Origin: Arbacia lixula
Lineage: Eukaryota; Echinodermata; Echinoidea; Arbacioida; Arbaciidae
Reading direction: 5' to 3'
Length of the DNA stretch: 64,000 bases
Assembly: GCA_963669155.1 (NCBI GenBank)
Contig: OZ022576.1
Coordinates: forward strand, 8,927,943-8,991,942
In this document: positions 1 through 10,419 of the stretch, piece by piece
Position numbering within the stretch: the first letter of the stretch is position 1
Layout of the letters: every line of letters begins with the position of its first letter
The notes under the pieces: model-generated
Databases searched by the model: none
What the model saw: the letters and a program-made list of their open reading frames with translations, nothing else
What the model was told of the DNA's origin: nothing
Position numbers and translations under genes: made by a program

Positions 1-2020
1 CAGTTCTGACCAGGTCAATAGGGTGTGGAATTTTAGACCAGCCAGAAAGTAGCCAAGAGTTGTTTCCACCTGCACCTGAAACTGACCATCCTTGACTGAG
101 CCAATAGGAACAAATTAAAGCTAGTCATTTCCGTCTTGTCTCTTTGCTCTGGGGGGAAAGATGAAGAACACCTCATGAAGTGTTTTTTTCAGCTTTTGTA
201 AACTCTGATTGAACTCTGACTATCAATCTCAGATACATTTCATCTTGAGGTATTTTGGACATTGAAATTACAGTTAGCAATAAGTGTAGTTTGTTGCCAA
301 CCTTCCAGGATTTGTTTAATCTCGTACATGTTGAATTTCCAGTACCATACTCTTTTTACATCATGAAACACTCACCCTTACTTAAAGCAGACTAATCCTT
401 TTTACTTAAGTTTCAACTTCAATCCCCTACGATCCATAACTGCGTTTGACCTATTTGCACAGGGGTTTGGGTTTTTTTTTTGTTTACTGAAACCAGTTTA
501 GAGAATACCAACTGACTTTGATACCTAAGACAGTTTTAGACATATTAAGTTTCTTTCAGAATACCACCCCAGTTGAATGTTTGTAAGGGAGATCAAGAGA
601 ACTTCATGAAGTTTGGGTGAAGAAAAGTAGAGCAGATATCTGTTTCTGGTAGGAACCAAAACTGTCGCACATTTTGGGGAGAAATCATGATTTAGCACAG
701 TAATCGTTAAATGATTGATTGCAGTCATGATTGTATTACATTTCTGATGCATTTTGTTCCCTTAAATGTATTGAGGAGGATATCATAAGTCATTTTAGTG
801 ATGTTAAAATTATTTCTGCACATCATGTTTACTGCCCAAAAGTATTGATGATCTGACTGAAGCCATGCACTCACAGAATATGCCCGTGTATGAATACAGC
901 TGGAGCCTGGGGTTATGTAATATGTGTTTAGAGAGGAAGTCAAATTTGGGAGAATTTGATAGTCCAGAAGAAGGTCACGTTGTTTGTCAGGAGGTTCCCT
1001 CAAGAGTTATGTCAGAATCTCAGGAAAAGACTGATTAGTGAATTAACATTTCTTCTGGGAGAAAAATTGTCTCAAGAGAGATTTTCAATGCGTTTCTCTG
1101 CATATCCATCCCTTTTTCCATCCAGAATTTCAGATTAATGAACAGAATATGGTTTAAGAATGTACATGTAGATAGATAGAGAATTAGATAGAGAGTTACA
1201 TAGTTAGAGAAAGATATAATATAGATATGTGAGTAGATAGGAAGAGAGAAAGATATGTATTTTGTTGCTCTTGATGTAGTTTGTGAGAGAGATGTTAGAT
1301 CTAAAGGTATAGAGAGTTATAGAGATAGATTGATACATGATGGCGTGACAGAGAGCATTGGTCAAATAGTTAAGCAATTATTTTGAATTGATCTCCATCA
1401 GACTACAGATATATTATGTTGGTGGTGTTTTATGTCTTGAAAACAAACAAAGAAAACCAAGTTTGTGGACCTTATCTCTTGAAATTAAAAGCAAACAATT
1501 ATATGAGATGACTTATACACGATTTATTTGAAGAGTTTTCAAGTCAACAGTGTGATATCTCATTTAGAAAACTTGAACATCAGCCAAGCTGGTTATGTAC
1601 ACTTCCTGTTGTAATGTTTATTTTGCAATCCTCTTTGATGTGATACCCAGTAAGGGAAGTTTGATTTCAGTCGTTTCCTTCATTGAACTGGTACAGTTTA
1701 TATATTTTTATTTTGGAAAGCTTTACAATGTCACTTTGAGCTTTTCAAATGTCATGGATAGGACTGGTGGTAAAAAATAAAAAAAAAGTATACTTGGTTA
1801 TACAACGGTTGCTGTTCTCATTTCATAATTCATCTTTATTTCTTTCTTTTTTCTCTCTCTTTGTTTCTCTGCCTCTCCATCTCTCTGTCTCCCCCCCCCC
1901 CCCCCCCCTTCCTCACGCCAACAATTATCTGGCTAACTCTTCCTCTTTCTTTGTCTCAACCTTCTTCTGTGTCTCTTTTTTCCACTCCCTTCCCTCTTGG
2001 TTTCACACAATCATCTACAG
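1..2020 (+). other. Presumed PPCS last intron (3' part); no coding sequence seen
   Basis: This is AT-rich sequence with no recognisable exon. It holds a degenerate GATA/GAGA-rich patch around 1160-1345 and a C/T-rich tract at 1830-1990, which serves as the polypyrimidine region before the PPCS acceptor at 2020. The short open frames here look random. The intron assignment rests only on the exon that follows. Confidence 0.5.
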
Positions 2021-2203
2021 GTGGTTGTAGCAAACCTACTGGAGGAGCGGCGACAAAAGGTGACCGTCGTCACAGCGACCACAGAGACGGCCCTCACCCT
2101 CTCCAAGGAAGAGGTGCATGCTGGGAAGGAGGTGGAGGAACCTCTTGTCAGAGACCTTGCTGCTAGACACCAGGCTTTCATCGAAGGTGTGGAAGGAAGA
2201 TAA
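2021..2203 (+). CDS. PPCS: Phosphopantothenate--cysteine ligase, last coding exon (partial gene)
   Basis: This exon encodes the C-terminal 60 residues of the enzyme that joins 4'-phosphopantothenate to cysteine, the second step of CoA synthesis from pantothenate (cytosolic). It opens with VVVANLLEERRQKVTVVTAT, continues through a Leu-Ser-(Lys/Glu)-Glu-Glu stretch and ends ARHQAFIEGVEGR before TAA at 2201-2203. From memory, human PPCS ends with the same pattern (VVVANILESR..., LLSEEEIEKGVEIEE, SRHTAFI), so the family call is firm. The exon starts after CAG at 2018-2020, behind a long pyrimidine tract that includes 18 consecutive C (1891-1908), and is in phase 0. No earlier PPCS exon was found at 1-2020, so the N-terminal Rossmann-like part must lie left of the window. 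The stop codon sits at the start of a tandem array (2191-2755). Confidence 0.85.
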   Translation: MVVANLLEERRQKVTVVTATTETALTLSKEEVHAGKEVEEPLVRDLAARHQAFIEGVEGR

Positions 2204-2755
2204 AGGGGTGGAGAATGGGTGGTGTGAATGATGAAGGGATAGAGAGATGGAAAGACAGATTTTATCTTGTCCAGCCATCCATCTTCGTTATATGAGAAGC
2301 TGAGCCAATGTCGAAAACATCTTGACCTCAAAGATGGGGAAGGAAGGGTGAAGATTAGGTAGTGTGAATCATACAGCCATTGAGAAATGAACAGGCTGAT
2401 GTTATGCTCATCCTTATCAGTTAAGATGCTGAGCCAGTGGCGAGGATATCTTGACATTGATGGTGGGAAGGAAGATATTGGAGTGGAGAATGGTGGTAGG
2501 AGTGATAGAGAGATAGAGAAATGGACATGCAGATTTTATTACTATCTTGTCCAACCATCCATCCATCCATCCTTGTAATTTTAAGATGCTTAGCCAGTGT
2601 CAACGACATTTTAATATCGATGGTGCAGAAGGGACATAACAGGGTGGAGCATAGTGATGTGAGCAAAAGAGAGATTAGTAGATTTTGTTCCCATTCTGCC
2701 TTTCTGTCCATCCACCCATCCATCCATGTTTTATATCAGATGCTGAGCACAGTTT
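2191..2755. repeat. Imperfect tandem array, about four units of 128-160 bp, starting over the PPCS stop codon
   Basis: Units start near 2191, 2338, 2466 and 2625. Each begins with GGAAGGAAG or a variant, then GTGGAGAATGG, a GATAGAGAGATGGA-like block, TTTTAT..CTTGTCCA(G/A)CCATCC and AGATGCTGAGCCAGTG. Some units carry extra CATC repeats (2558-2574, 2706-2728). The first unit contains the last codons and TAA of PPCS, so the array probably lies in the PPCS 3'UTR or just past it. Confidence 0.75.
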
Positions 2756-2829
2756 TGTGAAATGTGCCATTGTGCAGTTTTCAAATTTAACTTATGCACT
2801 TGTGCAATGTTGCAAAAGCACAGTCATAC

Positions 2830-3029
2830 CTGTCTGTAAAGTCCACATTTTTGTGTAAAGACCACTGCACTTGAATCCTTTCCGAGGAGTTTGCAAGTAA
2901 CTGCACGTGTCTATAAAGACCACACTTGTGTAAAGACCACTAACTGCACTTGTTATTGCACCCATCTACAGAGACTGCCTGTCTCTAAGGACAGAATTTT
3001 CTCTGGGTTGGTCTGTATAGACGAATTCT
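2830..3029. repeat. Interspersed repeat rich in AAAGACCAC words (left part)
   Basis: The words TGTAAAG(T/A)CCAC and TATAAAGACCAC recur four times in 200 bp (about 2837, 2856, 2912, 2933) and are followed by GGTCTGTATAGAC. The same word set recurs at 44145-44275, including the reverse GGTCTTTATGGACAGG, so this is a dispersed family. Its right part resumes after a retrotransposon insertion at 3385. Confidence 0.55.
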
Positions 3030-3384
3030 TTTTTTTTTCATTAAGTTTTTATTGATCGATAAAATGATTACACAAATATCAAAATACAATCGAAAACAAA
3101 CACAATAATAAAAAAAAACAATAACATAATCATAACGAATCAGAACAAAGCAGTATTACATGGAATAAAGGAGCTCAGCTAGTAAACAAGTACATCTAAT
3201 ATTCAAGCAGTTTGTTACACAAGTACACTGTACATCAGAACACATATTTCCACTTCCTAAAGTGGAGTGCAAGAGTACCTTTCTTTTTGGCAATGCGATA
3301 TTCTGTTTCCTTACAAGTTTTCAGATAGACTTTAAAACCCTGAAATGAAGGAATGTTATTTTTGAATCTGTATAGACGAATTCT
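3012..3384. repeat. 18-bp target-site duplication flanking the retrotransposon fragment
   Basis: Identical 18-mers at 3012-3029 and 3367-3384 bracket the insert. Removing the insert and one copy restores a continuous GGTCTGTATAGAC-containing repeat, which shows the insertion landed inside an older dispersed repeat. Confidence 0.8.
3030..3366 (-). mobile_element. 5'-truncated non-LTR retrotransposon (LINE 3' end), inserted in minus orientation
   Basis: A 337 bp insert is flanked by an exact 18-bp direct repeat, TCTGTATAGACGAATTCT, at 3012-3029 and 3367-3384. The left border is a T run, which is a poly(A) tail on the minus strand. An AATAAA signal lies about 15 nt before that tail. On the minus strand the first ~130 nt are open and end in TGA at 3235-3237. 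They encode a basic tail ending KKKGTLALHFRKWKYVF, consistent with the C-terminus of a LINE reverse-transcriptase protein, though I cannot name the clade. Poly(A) plus a long target duplication are the marks of target-primed reverse transcription. A processed pseudogene of a host gene is the alternative. Confidence 0.7.
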
Positions 3385-5513
3385 ACTGCAGAAACAAGAA
3401 AGCCACACAAAAGATTACTTTCAACTGTTTCAACTACTTCAACCTTGTTTGAAATGCCCTTAGCATGTGCATAAGAAATGCAGCTATAACTGATGTCAAT
3501 TTTTCCATTAAAACAAGATTAAAACAAAACAATATAAGGAATACTTTTATTTGTCCTATTTTTAGCTTTTGTTTGTTTCACCAGCAATGCCACATTCTGT
3601 AGAATTGTGGACATATTCCCCATCTTGGTATGCACAAACATGCTTCCCACTGTATCTTCATTTAGCATGAAGGTTATGTTTGCCAGGCAGGGGGCAATTA
3701 GATCCAAAAATACTTGTAATGCGTCAGAAAAATCACTCAGAAAATATCTTGTCTATTTCATAGTTATTCTTATGCAGAAGGATGCAGAAGGAAGGTCAAG
3801 ACGGAATCTCTTGCTTGGTAAACACTTTGACCTCCCTGATATGTCAGTATTTATACAAGCCTTTGTGAGTTCTTATTTAAAAGGTGATGTTCATCCATTC
3901 TCTAATAAATATCTTTATTATCAAAGATGGCTTTTGCATATTGATACTGAAACGTTATTCTCATATTTATTCATTTATTCATAGTTCAAAATTCATAGTT
4001 ATTCTTGTACTGCTCATCTTTCCTTGAACATACTTTGACCCAAAGACAGAAGTGGTTACACATTATACAACCAAATGGTATGGATACAAATATCAGAAGA
4101 TTTCATGACTGTAAAGACTAATAGGTTAGTCAATAACTGAACTTGATGCAAGTTAATGATGCTGCAAAGTGCGCTCATATAGCAGACAGGTGATTGGATA
4201 TTATGCCCGTCATGTGCCATGCATGTGAAGATCATCCTGTCAACTGCCTTCATTTAATTGATTTCCAATGGAGGCAGGTGTTATGACCCATTGCAAATAT
4301 TCTGTGGGTTTGTTTTTGCAAGCAGTAGCATACTGGTGTTTATCACAACCAGCTAGTACAGTGAAACGTGCGTTTCTATGTTTAATTTGTAAACAATGGA
4401 TCATGCGCTGTAGACCAGACAGCAGGATTTTAGATATGTACATCTGAAAATTGTACATTTAATTTTATTGAAATGTTGTCATAGTCAAAATAAACATTTC
4501 CAGATGATATTTTTAATTGCATCCAATTTGTAGGTCCGGTGTTTGAAAATACTCAAATAGCTGTTTTTTATGATTGAGCCTTACAAAATTTCCATTGCAT
4601 TGTAATTAAAATGAAATAGTTTTTTTTATAAATTTTATACTTGTGTAACCATTTTTTATTTGAATTCACATTCCTAATGTGATTTTTAAAAATTCTATGA
4701 AGTCATTAATAAAATTGTTGTCAATGCTCTTGCATAGGTTATGTGTAGAAGTCTCTTCACAAGCATTCTCTTCATCAAATTGAATACTATTCGCATTATA
4801 AATCTACATGCTGTACTCTTCCATCACACCCGGTTGCATATACTGGTGTTTTTCTTGTATACATGTATTTGACCTTCCCATTCATGACATTGACCAGTCG
4901 CCAGTGCAGTATTTATTTATTTGTTGTACAGGTGACCTAGAGTATGGCTAGTTACTAAGTAACTCCATGCTGAAATGAACAACTCGTCATAATAAGAATA
5001 GAAGAGAATTGAATACATTTGAGATTTATCCATTTTCTTGTGTCAATTTGTAAACATTTATTCCAAACTACTAAGAATAAACTTGCCACTTCAACTAAAG
5101 GTTTATCTTACGTGCCAGATAGACTGTGAGGTTTGTTTGTGTTTGTACTAAAATGAAACATACACACCGAAAGAGTTATTCTTACAGTACTACGGGTGCA
5201 TGATATGTGAAATGGGCTTTTCCTGGCTTGGTATTGAGAGTGTTAACCATTGTACCATGCCATTTGGTATAATCTAAGTGTGTTGTATTCCTATATTGTC
5301 TACAACCACAAGCTTGATTGCAGAATGTTTGTTTGACAGGAAGGCTTAATTAGCCCATTGTGTTTCAGAGAGAGTGCCTATTTGCATAAGTTGCACCAAG
5401 GATGTATGAAGCTCTCCTCATACTGAACATCCTTGATACCAGAGACCAATGTGTATTCCATGAGGCAGGTCTGTATCTGGCACGTTCTGTCTTTAGCAGT
5501 GTCCTGTATACAT

Positions 5514-5707
5514 ATACCAGGGGGTGTTCCACCAAGCTGTTCGTAAGTTACGAACAACTTTATGAACGACTGGTGATCCCTTCTTGTGCTAAATGCGGTA
5601 CCACACTTTGTTCATTGAGAATCTGATTTAGCTTAAGAAGGGATCACCAGTCGTTCGTAAAGTCGTTCGTAACTTACGAACAGCTTGGTGAAACACCCCC
5701 CTGGTAT
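5514..5707. mobile_element. Palindromic MITE-like element with ~80-bp inverted arms
   Basis: Left arm 5514-5594 and right arm 5627-5707 are reverse complements with only a few mismatches. Both outer ends read ATACCAGGGGG, then GTGTT(C/T)CACCAAGCTGTTCGT, then two nested GTTCGTAA..TTACGAAC motifs. The spacer between the arms is about 30 nt. No transposase frame is present. A second, truncated copy lies at 59076-59184 inside an MTFMT intron, confirming a dispersed non-autonomous family. Confidence 0.75.
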
Positions 5708-8700
5708 CCCGTCTCAAGAAGTTTGGATTTCTCAAGACATAAAATACAAGTAGCCTGGCTTCCAGGCTGCTGGACATTTTTAATCCAAACTGAAAAAATA
5801 GAGTCTAGCACTTAATCGCTTCCATTCTCCTCTTTTCTCAATCTGTCCCAAGGTGGAGAACAAATTGAGAAAGATGAGTCTACTGCAGCTTGAGTACTTT
5901 ATTGAATAGTTTAGATTATTAATGCCCCACAGGCACAAGATGAATATTTGAAGTGTCACACAGGAAAGTGTTTAGATAATTCATGCACTTCCATTTCCAA
6001 GGCATTCTGGAACCAGTAATGCACAATAACTCTTGGGGGTGTTTCATGAACTTAATTGAACTCAATTGAAAGCCCCTAAAATTGATTCTAGGAACATTAA
6101 CAAATAGGTCTGATTTTCAAGATTCTTAACATTTGATCTAGGTAAAGCTGGAAGTGCTACATGATGTCCGATATGAACCAAATATGGTCGTATTCTTTTG
6201 TGATACAAGAACCATGTATGGAGCGAAAGAATGACAGGGAAGAAACAAGCATGATGAAGAGATAAATTTAAATATGTATGTTATTATGACCAATATGTGT
6301 GATATGGAGTTGTTTTGGTTTAAAGCTGTGTATGGATTGCAGCACTGAGGCTGGATGGATCCATGTGCTTTAAATCTGTCTCATCCTTAAGCCGCTTTTC
6401 CAGGTCGTGATGAAATGAGCGCTTTGGTATGTCATCTGTGGAGTGAGTTAGAGCTGACTTCCTGCCATGGAAACAAAGCTGCCACAGATTAGCTCCACTA
6501 TTTTTAAATAGCTTCAATGCATGTGCATCCCACATGAGACCCTAGTGGCAGGATGATGTAGGAAGAATGTAACAAAGAGGTTGAGGAGGATCCTGGTACA
6601 AACTCATGTATTATGCCTCATGCATATTCATTAACTAGTCACACAATCTCATTGGATGATCATTTTTTTTTATCACTCGGGAAGATAATCTTTTTTTATT
6701 GCTTTTTTTATAAAAAAAAAAATCATTTTGTATCTTATAACTGTACGGAAATTTGTTTGTTACAATGTATCCCCCTCATAAAAACTAGTAGATGACATAA
6801 ATGAAAAAAAAAAAGAGCGCAACTGGAATTTTCACATACAGCAACGCTTACAAACTGTACCATAGAACTGATTTGGATATGAGAACTTTAAAAGAATTTA
6901 AAAGAAAGTCATGAATTACCCCCATGGAAAAGAATGAAGTTCCAAAGCTAATTTTGAGAATTAGAAAAAAAGGAAACTGTCAATTGTTGCATTGCTGACA
7001 GGCATGTTGGTTTGTGATTTGTTTTGTTACACCAACAAAATGATGTACGTGAAAATAAAAGTGAGATGTGCAATTCTCTGTGGCAATGGATATTTTCCAA
7101 AATGATATCTGTGGGGGGTTTTTAAGACATAAATTTTCAGCATAGTTTTTCATTATCAATACATGTCTTGTCAGATATGTTAACCAAGTGTGGAATTGAT
7201 ACTTCTGTTACATAAAGAATATAGATTTTGTTAGAATGAATATTAAACAGGACAACTAAATACTCCTTGTTTGTCCTTTGTTTATACTATTTGTTCTGTT
7301 GGAATTTTAATATGTCTTTTATATGCTAATGAAAGTAAATTTCCTGTTAGTGTACCACAAAAAGGGTGAAATGTATCTTTTAAAAATTGGGAAAGAATTA
7401 AGTAGAAAATTATACATCATGAAATTGATATTGAGAATTGATTATTCCTTGATACTGTAATTGACATGAATTGTTCAAGAGGTTACTCCTCTGATTGCGT
7501 GTTTAATGCCTTGATGCTCCCCTTCCTCCCTGTAACCCCTCCTCTGTCAGCTTGTAGCACGACTACATGTTCATTCACTCAATTCATTCAAATCACCCCA
7601 AAATATCAAAATATGAAATTCACCATCAGACTCCTTTCCAGTCACATCATTTCCTCTTCACAGCCACAAGACAAACCACATTCAACTTCAAATGTACTTC
7701 AAATTGATAATTCTTGACAATGCAATATATGAAGTTTTTCTTGCTCATTTATTCCAGCTTCATACAAAATAGAAATAAGAAACAAAAATCTGGTACACGT
7801 ATATGACAAATCTTTGCATACTTCACTCAAACAACACAACTCACATTCTTCCTTCTATAAGATCTGTTCATGCCAGGCACATATGGAGACATTATTTATT
7901 CTAGATGTTTGAGGGGTACATTGTACATGCACATCATGTAAATGGAACTCAATTCTGTTTGGATACAAGTGCAGGGTAAAACCTTGCAAGATAATGAAAC
8001 ATTTTACAGACCACCGTAGCAATGCATTGCACTCTGCATTTTTTCAATTATTTCACTTTTTCTTTTTTCCATGAACATTCTTCTTTTTGGTCAACGCATT
8101 ATTTACTGTACATCATAGCAAGAATACAACTTGATTAAACTTCATTGCAGCAATGAATAGCAAACACTAGTTCAAATGCTATGAATCACATAAACAATAG
8201 GTCCTGCTTCATTTAGAAGTTGCCTTACAGTTACAACTACTGTACAGTGTAGCAGATAAATCCAAAAATGATGTCACTTGAAAATACTGAACAATTTTTT
8301 TTTTTTTTTGCAGCATGGACGGGTTTCTGTAATGATTTTTAAAATGTCCAAATCAAAATGTTCTTACTATAATCGGCAGTATACATGAATGATCATGCAC
8401 AGATCTAAAAAGCATGTGTATAACATAATACATGTACATTTAGCAAGGCGATATGCCAGTGGTAAAACAATAAACAACCCATCCTGAAATCTCCTGCACC
8501 TACACATACCCTGTAGATTATTTCAGAAAACAAAAATGGGTTACCGGTAAGTCATGGCGAAAAATACACCTTTATCTGAGATATCGCCAATAACTGTCAA
8601 CCCGATGTAAAACAAAATAAATAACATTTTGCAAAGATTTCAGAGGCAAATAAATATGGGCAGAATATGAACATGCACAATAGATTTCATTCAATTCTTG

Positions 8701-9233
8701 AAGGATGGAATGTTGAAATCTACACTTATATGAGGAAAAATTAATGTCCTCTATATGAGATCACTGTGTATTGCAGCGTAAATCTTATATAGACACTATA
8801 ATGATTGATAAATTTTCTCTGAGAATTTCACAGAATGTTCAAGTCATTGGGTAGGGAAGCAGAACCCACATAAGTAGATTTGAAACAGAGATGGGGAAAT
8901 CTCAATCCCTTCTTCTCATACCCTGAAATACATTCAATCCCAGTTATGACTTGTTCAATCTGGTGATGTTTGCTGAATTCAAGAATCATCATTGTATTGA
9001 CGTAAATTTCTTTATCTGTTTCGGATGAACATTTCAGAAAAGGAGTCAAGATTATATTAACTATAAAATAATTTAGATTTACATATTAATTTACAAAAAA
9101 CCCGAAAACAGATATGTTGAAAACTCCCTTGAAATAAAGAGAGTTTTATAGCTGATCAATTCAAATGAAAGCAACACTTGGCTTTTTCAGTTCTTTTTAT
9201 CTCAGCAATAAACACGTCTAAACATCTTCAATA

Positions 9234-9239
9234 TTTATT
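9234..9239 (-). terminator. Candidate poly(A) signal AATAAA for SLC34
   Basis: TTTATT on the + strand reads AATAAA on the - strand, about 190 nt beyond the transporter's stop codon. It is the nearest canonical hexamer seen, but other AT-rich candidates lie further on, so the real cleavage site is uncertain. Confidence 0.3.
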
Positions 9240-9424
9240 TTTCTGGTGGATTGTCAAGACATGTTCTTTACATGAAGTCATGTATAAAGATAGAAAAATA
9301 CAATATGATCATGCACATTCTTGGATGGAGACTATACGATAATAATAGCGAGTATTTGCACTGCCCTAGAGTCCTAGGCAAAACCGCATGCTTTACAGTT
9401 CCCCTGAGGCACAGCCGTCATTTG

Positions 9425-10419
9425 TCATAGCGTGCTGAGGCGCTCTGTAGCACCGGTATTACTAGAGTCTGTTGTGGTTAAAGTCACTGGTAGCGTATCT
9501 GTGCGGTCACTGGCCACATCATAGTGAACCTTGATAGGTGACGTGTTATTGCTTTGCACCAACGGCTGACCGCTGATGTTGAGGGAGCCCTTTGACTTGT
9601 CCCTGCAGGGGCAGCAGGCCTTGAACGCTGACAGGCCCTTGGAGATGAGTCGGTCCAGGGGTGCTAGAGAGTGCATCCAGAGCGGGAGAAAGTCCCAGGT
9701 GCGCAGCTTCTTGGGCAGCATACCCGGTCGCTTGCTCTGGATGGTGTTGACCACCACCACAAACACGCTCAGGATGACGACGGGCACTCCCACGGCAACC
9801 AAGCACCAGATGCTGATCAGCGACAACCCGAAGATGGTGAGGGGCAGCACGAAGAACATGAGGATGAGGTACAACATGGCGAACCAGCGGTACTTGGCGG
9901 TGGTGTTGCCCAGCTTCTTGGCCAGCATGACGGGCACCTTGCGTAACGTGGGGATGGGGTACCAGATGAGGATACCAGAGATGTTGAAGAACAGGTGGCA
10001 CAGGGCGATCTGGATGCTGTTCTCCAGCTTGTCACCGGAGCTAGCCATGGCTGCCAGTAGGCCCGTTGCCGTGGTGCCAATGTTGGAGCCCAGCGTGAGA
10101 GGGTACATACGCTCCAGCGTGATGACCCCCACACCGACCAGCGGTGTCAGGGCCGAGGTGAAGACGGAGCTGCTCTGCACCAGGAACGTCACACCGGCAC
10201 CCACCACGATGGCCACGTAGCCCGTCAGGAAGGAGAACGGACCTGGGAAGTCGGCGTTGAGTGTCTTGCGGATAATTCCAGCAACACGGCCCTTGAGCAG
10301 GGAGTTGAGGGTCTTGACCATCAAGATGAGGCAGCTGCACAGCATGACCAGTGAGATGACCAGCAGGATTCCCCCGATGGCTCGGTCAGACAGCCCAGTG
10401 TCGTTGAATACAAATTGAC
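9425..10419 (-). CDS. SLC34A: SLC34 exon 6: second transport half and C-terminus
   Basis: One large exon of 995 nt covers residues about 444-774, which vertebrates split over several exons. It has the [10 protein letters not shown] approach with one more sequon, the second repeat [53 protein letters not shown], two further helices, a [14 protein letters not shown] block and a short ACCPC cysteine cluster. It ends ERLSTL, then TGA at 9425-9427. The last residues S-T-L fit a class I PDZ ligand. Confidence 0.95.

Larger units (their letters stand above)
2204..9233. other. Intergenic region between convergent PPCS (+) and SLC34 (-)
   Basis: No additional gene is supported. Beyond the repeats listed separately, the region is AT-rich single-copy-looking sequence with short unrelated open frames, the longest at 3607-3984, none with a recognisable domain. 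The 3' ends of both flanking transcripts should lie here, with the transporter's near 9.2 kb. Confidence 0.5.

Noticed and set aside
956-1138. Possible upstream PPCS exon
   Set aside because: The sequence does not resemble the segment expected before VVVANLLE, and no suitable donor was seen.
3607-3984. 125-codon + strand frame
   Set aside because: No similarity I can name, AT-rich, and no splice context; treated as chance.
9546-10340. Several long open frames on both strands (9546-10001 -, 9576-10220 +, 9817-10134 -, 10041-10340 -)
   Set aside because: They are other-frame shadows of the GC-rich SLC34 last exon. The frame carrying QSSS and GSNIGTT is the real one.
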